From a virus: a stretch of 36,042 nucleotides of DNA. This document shows positions 1 to 6,669 of this stretch, in pieces. The stretch spans positions 1 to 36,042 of IMG/VR virus record IMGVR_UViG_3300044911_003373; one strand, given 5' to 3'. A program made the position numbers and the translations under genes. Position 1 is the stretch's first letter, and each line of letters starts with the position of its first letter. The notes under the pieces were generated by a model, which was not told where the DNA came from, did no database searches, and worked only from the letters and a program-made list of their open reading frames with translations.

Positions 1-1209
1 AGCAACGGTCCGTTCCGAACCAAGATCGGCATCCAACTTGAAAGCGACCCTGAGCGCCTGCTCCAACGCACGCTTCATCACCAGATGCATCGTGCGGATC
101 ACCGTGTTCATCATCCCGGCGGTCGCCTCAATGAACTTCGCTGACGCAATCGCCTGATCGATCTCACCCGGACGAGACTTCGGCCAACGACCACCCAGAT
201 GAACGTTGTTCACCAACGAATCCAGTTCCTGCATCACCGACATCGACGACACCGCCGGCGGCACACGACCGATCGCACCCTGAGGCCCCAACTGGATGTA
301 GGCGCCACCACCGAACGACATCTGGCCGACCAGATCCTTCACCCACACATCCGAATACACGGCCTGATCGGCATAGTCCAACACCATCCCCATCAACCGG
401 ATGTGGGCCTGCATCACGTTCAACACCTGATCGAACTGGCCCCGAGGCTCACCATCCAACGTTGGGCGCTGCCCGATCACCACATGACACAGCCCGGTAT
501 CGAACGGGATCCGATCCAACAACACCGGCGACCATGTCACCGTCGCCGCCGTCTTCCGCACCGACGACGCATACATGCAAGCGAGCGTCACGCCCTCTTC
601 CTCGTACACCTCAATCAACGTCACTTCACGATCCAAATAGATCGTTTCGTTCGTTGTCGCATCCTTACCGATGTGGGCCATCACCTTGCGCTGATACTCG
701 ACCGGCAACTGGCGCAGATACACCTCACGAGCAAACATGCAGGTCCGCACCGAATCCAACGTGTGCCACCCATGCTCCGGATAGCACTGGCGAGGATCCC
801 GCCACCGGATCACCGGCGAACCCAACTCGTCATCGAACTCGACCACCCACGAGAAGAACCCGAACGCAGCCAAATCCAGCAGAGACTTGATCTCCAACAT
901 CTCAATCTGCGAAATGTCCAGATACGAAATCGCCAACCGTTCCATCGCCGACGCACGACTCTTCGCCGTATCCGAACCGGCAGACGGAATCACCCGAACG
1001 GTCGGAACCAGCGACGCAGCCTCAGCCGTATCTTCCAAGGCAACCTGCACCAAGTTCGGTGACCGGTTCTCCAACTCCTCATCATCGGGCCCCAACACAT
1101 CCCAATCGCCCGCAACAACCGAATCCACCAACTGCACACGACCGTCACGCTCCGCCCACCGATGCCGAAACGCCGTATACAACGACGGGATCTGATCAAC
1201 ATCGATCAT
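1..1209 (-). CDS. Portal protein (3' end cut by window edge)
   Basis: Reading the minus strand from the ATG at 1209 gives 403 codons with no stop before the window edge, so the C-terminus is missing. The portal ring is the DNA entry and exit channel of the capsid and docks the terminase. The call rests on position (directly after the large terminase) and on an overall portal-like character: an acidic N-terminal region, a middle domain with a WRDPRQCYPEHG segment, and a helical 'IASAKFIEATAGMMNTVIRT' stretch near the cut end, like the helix-rich stem and wing of portals. The start overlaps the stop of the preceding gene as ATGA, so translation is probably coupled. The family call is by context and sequence feel, not a diagnostic motif. 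Confidence 0.8.
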   Translation of the reverse strand, partial: MIDVDQIPSLYTAFRHRWAERDGRVQLVDSVVAGDWDVLGPDDEELENRSPNLVQVALEDTAEAASLVPTVRVIPSAGSDTAKSRASAMERLAISYLDISQIEMLEIKSLLDLAAFGFFSWVVEFDDELGSPVIRWRDPRQCYPEHGWHTLDSVRTCMFAREVYLRQLPVEYQRKVMAHIGKDATTNETIYLDREVTLIEVYEEEGVTLACMYASSVRKTAATVTWSPVLLDRIPFDTGLCHVVIGQRPTLDGEPRGQFDQVLNVMQAHIRLMGMVLDYADQAVYSDVWVKDLVGQMSFGGGAYIQLGPQGAIGRVPPAVSSMSVMQELDSLVNNVHLGGRWPKSRPGEIDQAIASAKFIEATAGMMNTVIRTMHLVMKRALEQALRVAFKLDADLGSERTVA

Positions 1210-1442
1210 GCGGGCACACCACTCGACCGCAACAGTTCGGCCTGCTGCAACAACAACCGCTCATAGTCCGACATCTGCCGGCCCTCACGCACCGAGAACG
1301 CCACCTCACGCACATCTGCATCAGCGGTATCGGCAGCCAACAAGAAATAGGCGGGCGACCCATCCTTCAACAGGGTGCCACACACCATCTGGCCGACAGC
1401 CTTTGCCTTCTCGGCCTCAGCGAAATCCAGGAACGTATCCAT
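1206..1442 (-). CDS. Small protein of unknown function between terminase and portal
   Basis: This encodes 78 residues from ATG at 1442 (a GTG one codon upstream at 1445 is an alternative). It lies between the terminase and the portal and overlaps the portal start by 4 bases. The N-terminal half (FLDFAEAEKAKAVGQMVCG) and the C-terminal third (MSDYERLLLQQAELLRSSG) look helical, with a short predicted strand region between. No catalytic motif is visible. Position suggests a packaging or head-assembly accessory protein, but that is inference. A G-rich Shine-Dalgarno-like stretch precedes the start. Confidence 0.7.
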   Translation of the reverse strand: MDTFLDFAEAEKAKAVGQMVCGTLLKDGSPAYFLLAADTADADVREVAFSVREGRQMSDYERLLLQQAELLRSSGVPA

Positions 1443-1465
1443 CACCAGACACCCCCGAACGCCGG

Positions 1466-3364
1466 CTAACTCGGCAACGTGATCGACCCCGACACGTTCA
1501 CCAAACGCACCTCACGACCACCCTCAACACCCGGAAACATCGGACGCCCAAACGGGTCAGCAGCAACCTCAGGCGACAACACACGCCCCTCAGCGAAATC
1601 GATCACCCGACGATGCTTCCGAATCCGATGCGGCACACGGACACGGGGGTCGAACATCGGGACGATCGCCCGCTGGGCTATTTCCCGGATACCTAACTCG
1701 GCGAACCAGAGCGCCATCACCAGGTCGCTGGTTCGTCCCATCGGGAACGTGACCAACTGGTCTTCTAGGGATCGGAGCCGGTTTCGTGATACGAGGTCGG
1801 CGGCCGGGAGCGAGATCTGCCGGTTGTAGAACAGGGGTGCCATCGATTCGACACCGAACTGGGGGTCCCATTTGTTGTGGCCGGTGGTGATGTGGGGTAC
1901 GACCCGAACTCCTCGGCTGGTGAGGTAGCCGATGATTTCCTGGTTGTATTGGACGAGTTGTGATTGCAGCCCGTTCGATTCGACTCGGAGTTCACGGAGC
2001 GGGTACCGGTCGGCCCAGTCGAAGATCTGGTCACGTAACTGGGGTGCTTTCATCTGTTTGGCGTTCACCATGTCGACCAGGTAGCGGCGTTGTGTGGCCG
2101 GGTCAACGCCGAGCAGTACGAGTGCGGTGTAGCCGGCTTGCGAGTTGGCGCCGGCCGGGTCCAGGCCGGCTACCAGCATCCAGCGAGGATCATACGAGCC
2201 GAGGACACGTTCCGGGTCGTGGCAGGCCTCGACAATGTCGGGCGGGAAACTGGCTCCGAACCCGGGGGTGTCAACGTTCTGGTACACCAACTGCCATTGT
2301 TCGGACGACATCGATTCTCGTTGCAGTTTCGCTGATTCATATCCGAAATGTTCGGGCCACAGGGTGTTCTGTGATTCTTCGTCGATGATGCACGGGTAGC
2401 GGATCACTTGGAACGATGGCAGGTTCTGCAGATGCGAGTAGATGTCGCCGGCAGACACTCGGGTTCCGATGAACACGAGTTTGCCGGACTTGCCGACACG
2501 GGACGCCGCTTCTTGCGTTGCCCATTTCAACATCTCTTGGACTCGTTCAACGTTCCGCTGGTTCTCCAGGTCAGCGATGTCGTCGAACAGGATCCTGTCG
2601 GCACGAACACCGTAGATCTGGCCGCCCACACCGAGACAGGAAACCGACGGGTCTTTCTCGGCGCCTTGCCGGCCGGCAACGTAGATCTGTGACACGTTCC
2701 AGCCTTTGCCGCCGGGCTGTTGGAACGGGCCCCAGTCCTCAACCAGGTTGCGTTCAGCGTCCTGGTACATGTCCACGTCGGTCAGGTGTTTCACGATCGA
2801 ATACAGGAACCGTTCGGCGAGACGTTGACCTTTCGACACGATCAGGGTTCGGCTGTTCGGGTCACGGCACAGTTCGTACACGGTCGAATGGACGGTTCCG
2901 ACGGTCGATTTCGCATGGTAGGGCGGCAGGTTCACAAGGAGCCGTTTCACGGCCGGGTCGGTGATGGCCGACATCATCTCGATGTGGAACCCGGGAAGTT
3001 CGTGGTGGATACCACAGTCGGGGCATTCCAGGTTCCCGAAGTACATGCGGGAGAACTCTTCGAACGGCGGTACCCGCCGTGTCTCACCGGTCACCAGCAG
3101 GGGCCGGTCGGGGGCCGGATCGGGGCTGGCTGCGATCCGTTCGGCCCGAGCCTGTTCGGATCGGGCCTGCTGTTCGTCCAACACTTTCTGCTGTTTCCGC
3201 AAGTTCTCGTTCAACCGGGAACGGGTCACACCGAGCATGCGTGCAGCGTCGGTTTGTGACATTCCGTCAACCAACACTTTGTCGATAGCGACCTTCATCC
3301 GGGCCTGCACTCCAAGGTGCCGGTAGCGGGCGGCCATCTGCTCTGCGGCTTTCGTAGTTGCCAT
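1466..3364 (-). CDS. terL: Terminase large subunit with fused N-terminal helix-turn-helix
   Basis: 632 residues. The ATPase domain shows a Walker-A-like LPPYHAKST (146-154) and a Walker B RILFDD (257-262). The C-terminal RNase-H-like nuclease shows the acidic set D402 (GLDPAG), E462 (RVESNG) and D547 (SDLVMALW). A Cys pair (CPDCG, 114-118) with nearby His residues may bind zinc. Residues 20-56 contain a helix-turn-helix-like segment (DGMSQTDAARMLGVTRSRL) followed by a charged linker to about residue 80. This is the kind of DNA-recognition domain normally found in a separate small terminase, and no separate small terminase gene is visible in the window. The protein cuts concatemeric DNA and pumps it through the portal. 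It is the first gene of the leftward late block, with a G-rich Shine-Dalgarno stretch before the ATG. Confidence 0.95.
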   Translation of the reverse strand: MATTKAAEQMAARYRHLGVQARMKVAIDKVLVDGMSQTDAARMLGVTRSRLNENLRKQQKVLDEQQARSEQARAERIAASPDPAPDRPLLVTGETRRVPPFEEFSRMYFGNLECPDCGIHHELPGFHIEMMSAITDPAVKRLLVNLPPYHAKSTVGTVHSTVYELCRDPNSRTLIVSKGQRLAERFLYSIVKHLTDVDMYQDAERNLVEDWGPFQQPGGKGWNVSQIYVAGRQGAEKDPSVSCLGVGGQIYGVRADRILFDDIADLENQRNVERVQEMLKWATQEAASRVGKSGKLVFIGTRVSAGDIYSHLQNLPSFQVIRYPCIIDEESQNTLWPEHFGYESAKLQRESMSSEQWQLVYQNVDTPGFGASFPPDIVEACHDPERVLGSYDPRWMLVAGLDPAGANSQAGYTALVLLGVDPATQRRYLVDMVNAKQMKAPQLRDQIFDWADRYPLRELRVESNGLQSQLVQYNQEIIGYLTSRGVRVVPHITTGHNKWDPQFGVESMAPLFYNRQISLPAADLVSRNRLRSLEDQLVTFPMGRTSDLVMALWFAELGIREIAQRAIVPMFDPRVRVPHRIRKHRRVIDFAEGRVLSPEVAADPFGRPMFPGVEGGREVRLVNVSGSITLPS

Positions 3365-3417
3365 GCGCCCCCACCCCCCTCGTCAGTGAACCGGTCCGCC
3401 ACTAGATCTAGATCAAG

Positions 3418-3449
3418 ACCGGCCGCTACAACACGCAGTAGCGGCCGGT
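3418..3449. repeat. 12-bp perfect inverted repeat (hairpin) in terminase leader
   Basis: ACCGGCCGCTAC at 3418-3429 pairs perfectly with 3438-3449 across an 8-base loop. It would lie in the 5' leader of the terminase transcript. It could be a transcript-protecting hairpin, an attenuator or a protein-binding site. There is no U-run on either side. Confidence 0.7.
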
Positions 3450-3480
3450 ACTAGTCAGCCTCGACAGAACCAGAAGAGAC

Positions 3481-3504
3481 GCCCAGCCCCTTCAAGGGCT
3501 GGGC
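3481..3504. repeat. GCCCAGCCC hairpin, copy 1
   Basis: GCCCAGCCC (3481-3489) pairs perfectly with GGGCTGGGC (3496-3504) over a 6-base loop. A near-identical hairpin follows at 3537-3559. Two copies of the same strong stem flanked by CTAG motifs suggest a recognised structure rather than chance. Confidence 0.75.
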
Positions 3505-3536
3505 CACCAGAACTAGTCCTTGTACTTGATCTAGTA

Positions 3537-3559
3537 GCCCAGCCCTTCAGGGGCTGGGC
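3537..3559. repeat. GCCCAGCCC hairpin, copy 2
   Basis: This has the same 9-bp stem as 3481-3504, here over a 5-base loop (TTCAG). It ends 2 bases before the phased CTAG array. Confidence 0.75.
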
Positions 3560-3561
3560 AT

Positions 3562-3599
3562 CTAGTCACTAGCAACTAGTAACTAGTAACTAGATCTAG
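3562..3599. repeat. Phased 7-bp CTAG iterons
   Basis: CTAG occurs at 3562, 3569, 3576, 3583 and 3590 at exact 7-bp spacing, then at 3596. Five more CTAGs lie at 3402, 3408, 3451, 3513 and 3531, giving 11 in 200 bp, although CTAG is usually scarce in bacterial and phage DNA. The unit reads CTAGTAA with small variations. Short tandem iterons like this commonly bind an initiator or regulator, but no binding protein can be assigned here. Confidence 0.75.
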
Positions 3600-3600
3600 T

Positions 3601-3840
3601 ACCAGGCCCAAATCCTTGCAACCGGCACAAGACAAACCACAAGCAGGCCCCCAAACACCGGGAGCCCCAGACACCAACAACAAGATCTCGACCAGCCAGT
3701 CTACAACCACCCCCCAACCACAGGTACGGAACCACCCCAACCAGCACACGCCCAGCACACCAAGCACCCCAACAACCAGCAACAAACCCGAACACCACAA
3801 ACAAACCAACAAACCACCCAATAGCCGGCCCCCCTGGTCC
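3601..3840. other. A/C-rich, G/T-poor tract
   Basis: For about 240 bp the plus strand is made almost only of A and C (runs such as CAACAACCAGCAACAAACC), with G and T scarce. A rightward RNA from it would be unstructured and C-rich, the composition typical of Rho-binding (rut) sites. The 80-residue frame it contains is a Pro/Thr/Gln/Asn low-complexity string without a ribosome site, so it is not called as a gene. Confidence 0.55.
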
Positions 3841-4175
3841 TGTTCTTTCCGTCCATAAGGCCCCTTCTACGATCGATCAGAGGCGGCGTTTATGCACCCC
3901 GGTTGCCGAGGGCGTCGGGGCACCCCCGGTCGGCGCATCGGCCCAGGCCAGGGCCCCTGTCGACCTGTTCAGGGGTCCAGGCCGGTCAGGGCCGGTGCGC
4001 TCGGCCTCCGGGCCCGGGCAGCACCACGTCGAGGGCTCGGCGACCTCGGCCGGTGGCCCGATCACAGGACACAGGCGACCGGTGTCGCCCGCCGAGGGGC
4101 GATCCGGGGGGCTCCGGGCCCAGGTCTGGTGCTGGCCCGGGTGACAGGTGTGTGGGTGGCTGGTTTGTCCCCTGG

Positions 4176-4204
4176 TTGGGGGACTTGGGGTCGAGTGTTA
4201 CGAT
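4176..4204 (+). promoter_or_regulatory. Candidate early rightward promoter
   Basis: TTGGGG (4176-4181) and TACGAT (4199-4204) are separated by 17 bp, close to a vegetative sigma-factor promoter, and the -10 fits the actinobacterial TANNNT pattern. Transcription would begin near 4211, about 370 bases before the first early gene, leaving a long structured leader. A GTGTTAC direct repeat (4196-4202 and 4206-4212) overlaps the -10 and could be a regulator site. Confidence 0.5.
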
Positions 4205-4228
4205 CGTGTTACAGGGTGCGGGTTGATG

Positions 4229-4244
4229 CTGGACGGGTCCTGGA
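4229..4244 (+). promoter_or_regulatory. CTGGAC..GTCC motif, site 1
   Basis: CTGGACGGGTCCTGGA lies just downstream of the candidate early promoter. Close relatives occur at 5883, 7157, 7639, 9565 (opposite strand) and 10948. The partial dyad (CTGGAC against GTCC) and its recurrence suggest an operator or RNA structural element. The function is not known. Confidence 0.45.
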
Positions 4245-4582
4245 TCGGGTGTACCGTGTCCTGTGTCGGCCGGGTTCGCCTGGTCGGTGGTCGAGGTTGC
4301 CGGTCCCTGTGACGACCGGTCCGCTGTTTGGCAAGTGAAGCGCACTGGCTGCCCCACCTGGGCCGCTCGGCTTGGTCCCCGGTAAGAGGGGGGAGGGCTG
4401 GGCGGGTTGGGTGGTGCGGGTGGCTGGTGGGCGCAAGATGACGTGTTCTCTCTTCCCTTGCGGGATCGCCTGGCTTCGGTCGGGTGGTCCCCGGGAGCCT
4501 CTGGCCGGTGTGGTTGGGGGTTGCCGGGGGCTGGCGGTTGCCGGTCCCCCACCTGCGGGTGGTGACTGAAGGAGAGATTGAG

Positions 4583-4819
4583 ATGGCGACGATTGTTGAT
4601 TCGATCGAGGTGCGTGTCGTGGTGGCCGAGGTGGCTGCTCTGGTGCACCAGTTGATTGGGCCGGTGCATCCGAAGTCGACGCAGACGGCTCGTGGCAAGA
4701 CCGAGGCCCAGCACCACATCGTGGACGTGTTTGTCCGGGCGTTGTTGGAGACGTGGGCGACGAAGGACGGCCCGCAGTTGGCTGATGCGGTGCTGGTGGG
4801 TGCGCCCGCCGAGGGGTGA
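4583..4819 (+). CDS. First early gene, unknown function
   Basis: 78 residues from the ATG at 4583, preceded by a strong Shine-Dalgarno in CTGAAGGAGAGATTGAG, the same leader found before the ribozyme-separated genes downstream. The protein looks helical (VAEVAALVHQLIGPV; IVDVFVRALLETWA) with a short Lys/Arg/Gln-rich middle. No known domain was recognised. It is the promoter-proximal gene of the early operon and the only gene in this group with no intact ribozyme before it. A ribozyme begins 4 bases after its stop. Confidence 0.75.
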   Translation: MATIVDSIEVRVVVAEVAALVHQLIGPVHPKSTQTARGKTEAQHHIVDVFVRALLETWATKDGPQLADAVLVGAPAEG

Positions 4820-4823
4820 CATG

Positions 4824-4886
4824 GTCGAAACCGGCCGGTGGCCGGTCCTGTGCGGGTGGTTCCCGCACGGCTGATGAGACAAACCG
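4824..4886 (+). ncRNA. Hammerhead ribozyme, type II, copy 1
   Basis: A self-cleaving RNA. Helix II is GTC 4824-4826 with GAC 4878-4880. GAAA is at 4827-4830. Helix III pairs 4830-4836 with 4840-4846 over a GGU loop. The cleavage dinucleotide UC is 4846-4847, with the cut after 4847. Helix I pairs 4848-4856 with 4862-4870, and CUGAUGA is at 4871-4877. Loop I GGUU (4858-4861) can pair with AACC (4882-4885). The predicted cut is 57 nt before the ATG at 4905. Confidence 0.93.
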
Positions 4887-4904
4887 ACTGAAGGAGAGAT
4901 TGAG

Positions 4905-5189
4905 ATGAGTGGAGCGTTGGAGTTGCTGGATGCCCAGTTGCGACAGGCCGTGTCGAACCGGGAATGGCACCGGGAGGCGCTGGAGGCCGCCCGGGCCCAG
5001 TTGGCCCGGTGCATCACGAGGGTCGCCGAGGCTGAGACTGCTGTGGCGGACTTGCAGCGGGAGGTGTTCCGGGCGTTGGGGCCGGTGCTGCAGGCGTCGT
5101 TGGGTTCGGTCGCCTCGGTCGAGGTGACGGTGCTGGACGACGCCGGTGAGGCGCTGTGGCGCCACTGGGGTGTGCTGGTCGAGGACTAG
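4905..5189 (+). CDS. Helical coiled-coil-like early protein
   Basis: 94 residues from ATG 4905, Shine-Dalgarno AAGGAGA at 4891. Residues 5-60 form one long amphipathic helix pattern (LLDAQLRQAV, EALEAARAQLARC, VAEAETAVADLQREV), consistent with a coiled coil. The C-terminus (VASVEVTVLDDAGEALWRHWGVLVED) looks like a beta hairpin. The function is unknown. The G of its TAG stop is also the first base of helix II of the next ribozyme, so termination and cleavage share sequence. Confidence 0.78.
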   Translation: MSGALELLDAQLRQAVSNREWHREALEAARAQLARCITRVAEAETAVADLQREVFRALGPVLQASLGSVASVEVTVLDDAGEALWRHWGVLVED

Positions 5190-5256
5190 TCGAAACCGGC
5201 CCCTGCGGGGGCCGGTCCATGCCGGGTGGTGCCCGGTGTGCTGATGAGACAAACCG
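5189..5256 (+). ncRNA. Hammerhead ribozyme, type II, copy 2
   Basis: Helix II is GTC 5189-5191 with GAC 5248-5250, its first base being the last base of the upstream TAG stop. GAAA is 5192-5195. Helix III pairs 5195-5203 with 5208-5216 around a UGCG loop. The cut is after C5217. Helix I pairs 5218-5226 with 5232-5240 and differs from copy 1 at several positions while staying paired. CUGAUGA is 5241-5247. Loop I GGU (5228-5230) pairs with ACC (5253-5255). The cut is 57 nt before the ATG at 5275. Confidence 0.93.
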
Positions 5257-5274
5257 ACACAAGGAGAGATTGAG

Positions 5275-5880
5275 ATGATTGAGACGACAGAGTTGACGGG
5301 TTCGTTGCTGGGTGCCGAGGTGTGGCAGCGGTTGGCGGACGAGTACCTGTTGGGGGCCCGGTCGAATGTGCCGGGCGTCGAGGCGCTGGGCGACTACGTC
5401 GACAGCCAGGTGGAACGCTGGGTGGTCGGTGGTGACGCCCCGCATGTCGAGTACTGGTGTTCGGGCACGTTCTGGGATCCCGTCCCCGGGCAGCCCTACG
5501 ACGGGCTGGATGACCTGTCCGCCGACGTGTTGGCCGGTTCGGCCCTGGTGTCGACCGACTACTGCGACCATCCGGTGTGGTCGCAGGACACAAACGTCCG
5601 GTTCCGGATCTGGCACGACACGGCGCACGTCCGGCATGGCCTCGGGTTCGGGGTGGATGACGAGGTGCGACTGTGGGTGCATCAGGCCCGGGAGATTGAC
5701 CGGCTGTTGCCGGTGGGTGCGGGGGCCGGTCGGGTGATCGATGCGTTGTTCTGCGAGTCGATCTACCAGTTGGCAGCGTTCATCGCTGGGGGCGGCCGGT
5801 ATCCGGACGAGCAGTACGTGGTGGCTGCGGGCCCGGTGGGTAAGCAGGTGCAGCACTTGCTGTTCGCTCTCGTGCGCTGA
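5275..5880 (+). CDS. Early protein with WHDxxH motif, possible metal-dependent enzyme
   Basis: 201 residues from ATG 5275 with AAGGAGA before it. The most conserved-looking part is the central segment RIWHDTAHVRHGLGFGVDDE followed later by ALFCESIYQLAAFIAGG. A WHDxxH cluster followed by acidic residues and a Glu/Ser helix resembles metal-binding sites of hydrolases, and similar WHD..H proteins occur in actinobacteriophages as I recall, but the family was not identified. It is the largest gene of the ribozyme-separated group. The function is unassigned. Confidence 0.78.
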   Translation: MIETTELTGSLLGAEVWQRLADEYLLGARSNVPGVEALGDYVDSQVERWVVGGDAPHVEYWCSGTFWDPVPGQPYDGLDDLSADVLAGSALVSTDYCDHPVWSQDTNVRFRIWHDTAHVRHGLGFGVDDEVRLWVHQAREIDRLLPVGAGAGRVIDALFCESIYQLAAFIAGGGRYPDEQYVVAAGPVGKQVQHLLFALVR

Positions 5881-5882
5881 TG

Positions 5883-5898
5883 CTGGACTGGTGCAGGA
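5883..5898 (+). promoter_or_regulatory. CTGGAC..GTSCAG motif, site 2
   Basis: CTGGACTGGTGCAGGA lies between the stop of the 201-residue gene and ribozyme copy 3. It is nearly identical to the site at 7157-7172, which also sits immediately before a ribozyme. It may be a DNA operator, an internal promoter element or an RNA extension of the ribozyme. Confidence 0.45.
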
Positions 5899-5900
5899 CG

Positions 5901-5962
5901 TGTCGAAACCGGCCGGTGGCCGGTCCGTCGGGGTGACCTCCCGGCGCTGATGAGACAGGTCG
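5901..5962 (+). ncRNA. Hammerhead ribozyme, type II, copy 3
   Basis: Helix II is UGUC 5901-5904 with GACA 5954-5957 (4 bp). GAAA is 5905-5908. Helix III pairs 5908-5914 with 5918-5924. The cut is after C5925. Helix I pairs 5926-5933 with 5939-5946. CUGAUGA is 5947-5953. Loop I GACC (5935-5938) pairs with GGUC (5958-5961). Both sides differ from the GGUU/AACC of copies 1 and 5, yet the pairing is kept. The cut is 53 nt before the ATG at 5979. Confidence 0.93.
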
Positions 5963-5978
5963 AGAAGGAGAAACAGAG

Positions 5979-6203
5979 ATGGATACCAACAAGGTTCAGG
6001 CCCGGGTGCGACAGGTTGCCGAGGCGTTGTTCGACAACGCTCACCGGTTCACGTGCAGTGAGGCCGAGGCGGTGTGTGACCTGTTTGCCGAGGTGGGCCT
6101 CGGCGGGCTGGTCGACGGGTTCCGGACCAGGCATGCCGAGGAAGACGAGGTCGGCGACCTTCACAAGGTGGTCGACGGTGTCGGGGTGTTCTGCGTGTTC
6201 TAG
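5979..6203 (+). CDS. Small acidic early protein, unknown
   Basis: 74 residues from ATG 5979 with AAGGAGA upstream. Helical and acidic (VRQVAEALFDNAHRF, SEAEAVCDLFAEVG, HAEEDEVGDLHKVVDG). No recognised family. As in the coiled-coil gene, the last base of its TAG stop is the first base of helix II of the next ribozyme. Confidence 0.75.
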   Translation: MDTNKVQARVRQVAEALFDNAHRFTCSEAEAVCDLFAEVGLGGLVDGFRTRHAEEDEVGDLHKVVDGVGVFCVF

Positions 6204-6263
6204 TCGAAACGGCCTGCGGGCCGTCCGTCGGGGATGGTTTCCCGGCGCTGATGAGACAGACCA
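6203..6263 (+). ncRNA. Hammerhead ribozyme, type II, copy 4
   Basis: Helix II is GUC 6203-6205 with GAC 6255-6257. GAAA is 6206-6209. Helix III pairs 6209-6214 with 6219-6224 around UGCG. The cut is after C6225. Helix I pairs 6226-6234 with 6239-6247. CUGAUGA is 6248-6254. Loop I UGGU (6235-6238) pairs with ACCA (6260-6263). Helix III is one pair shorter than in copy 1, yet remains perfect. The cut is 56 nt before the ATG at 6282. Confidence 0.92.
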
Positions 6264-6281
6264 ACTGAAGGAGGAATTGAG

Positions 6282-6572
6282 ATGAAGATCCGGTTCGTGG
6301 GTGTGGTCGGTGACGGCTACCTGTTGTGTCCGGACTGTTTCGACGCCGGGCAGGCCGCTGAGACGGTGCAGGTGTTGGAAGCGGAATGTGACCATTGGTG
6401 TGGGGCTGCGAACTGTCACCACGGTTCGCCGTCGAGGGCATTGGCGTTCGGTCGGACATCGTCCCGGGAAGGGGGCGATGTGGTGGCCCGTTTGCGTGAC
6501 GAGTTCGGGCCGCTGTGGGAATGGGAAGCGGACGAGGACGACTACTGCGATCAGTGCCACACGGGGCTATAG
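6282..6572 (+). CDS. Small Cys/His-rich early protein
   Basis: 96 residues from ATG 6282 preceded by AAGGAGGA. Cysteine pairs CPDC (about 16-19), CDHWC and CHH near the middle, and CDQC near the C-terminus suggest one or two zinc sites. No named family was recognised. A nucleic-acid-binding or protein-interaction role would be typical of small phage zinc proteins, but that is inference. Confidence 0.75.
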   Translation: MKIRFVGVVGDGYLLCPDCFDAGQAAETVQVLEAECDHWCGAANCHHGSPSRALAFGRTSSREGGDVVARLRDEFGPLWEWEADEDDYCDQCHTGL

Positions 6573-6586
6573 ACTGATCCTGGACG

Positions 6587-6651
6587 TGTCGAAACCGGCC
6601 TCGTGGCCGGTCCTGTGCGGGTGGTTCCCGCACGGCTGATGAGACAAACCA
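6587..6651 (+). ncRNA. Hammerhead ribozyme, type II, copy 5
   Basis: Helix II is UGUC 6587-6590 with GACA 6643-6646. GAAA is 6591-6594. Helix III pairs 6594-6600 with 6605-6611 around UCGU. The cut is after C6612. Helix I pairs 6613-6621 with 6627-6635. CUGAUGA is 6636-6642. Loop I UGGUU (6622-6626) pairs with AACCA (6647-6651), 5 bp. The cut is 57 nt before the ATG at 6670. Part of the CTGGAC motif (CCTGGACG) directly precedes it. Confidence 0.93.
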
Positions 6652-6669
6652 ACACAAGGAGAGATTGAC

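Larger units (their letters stand above)
3365..4582. other. 1.2-kb gene-free divergent control region
   Basis: No convincing gene lies between the leftward terminase and the first rightward early gene. The stretch falls into four zones: a CTAG-rich zone with three perfect hairpins (3400-3600), a zone whose plus strand is almost only A and C (3600-3840), a very GC-rich zone (3890-4170), and a rightward promoter candidate followed by a structured G-rich leader (4176-4582). Open frames here give low-complexity or Arg/Gly/Pro-rich peptides without a start context. Position next to the terminase and between divergent operons makes it a candidate for the packaging site, late promoter, early promoter and perhaps the replication origin. 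Which of these it holds cannot be decided from sequence alone. Confidence 0.75.

Noticed and set aside
199-1195. Plus-strand frames opposite the portal gene
   Set aside because: They are His/Arg/Pro-rich shadows of the open portal frame, which has better protein character and fits the strand of the neighbouring terminase.
3380-3450. A minus-strand hammerhead before the terminase, from CTGACGAG plus a strong ACCGGCC hairpin
   Set aside because: The bases before the hairpin are TAGT instead of GAA, and the segment that should form helix I does not pair. Only a plain hairpin is supported.
3892-4338. A 148-codon plus-strand frame in the control region
   Set aside because: It is rich in Arg, Gly and Pro, lacks a ribosome site, spans the promoter candidate and has no protein-like pattern.
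4372-4569. A 65-codon frame just before the first early gene
   Set aside because: It lies in a G-rich leader, has no Shine-Dalgarno and encodes low-complexity Gly/Pro sequence.
4480-4582. A ninth hammerhead before the gene at 4583
   Set aside because: The ribosome-site sequence and a CCACC/GGTGG hairpin are present, but CUGANGA is absent (ACTGAAGG instead) and no GAAA with a matching helix III could be found. It may be a relic.
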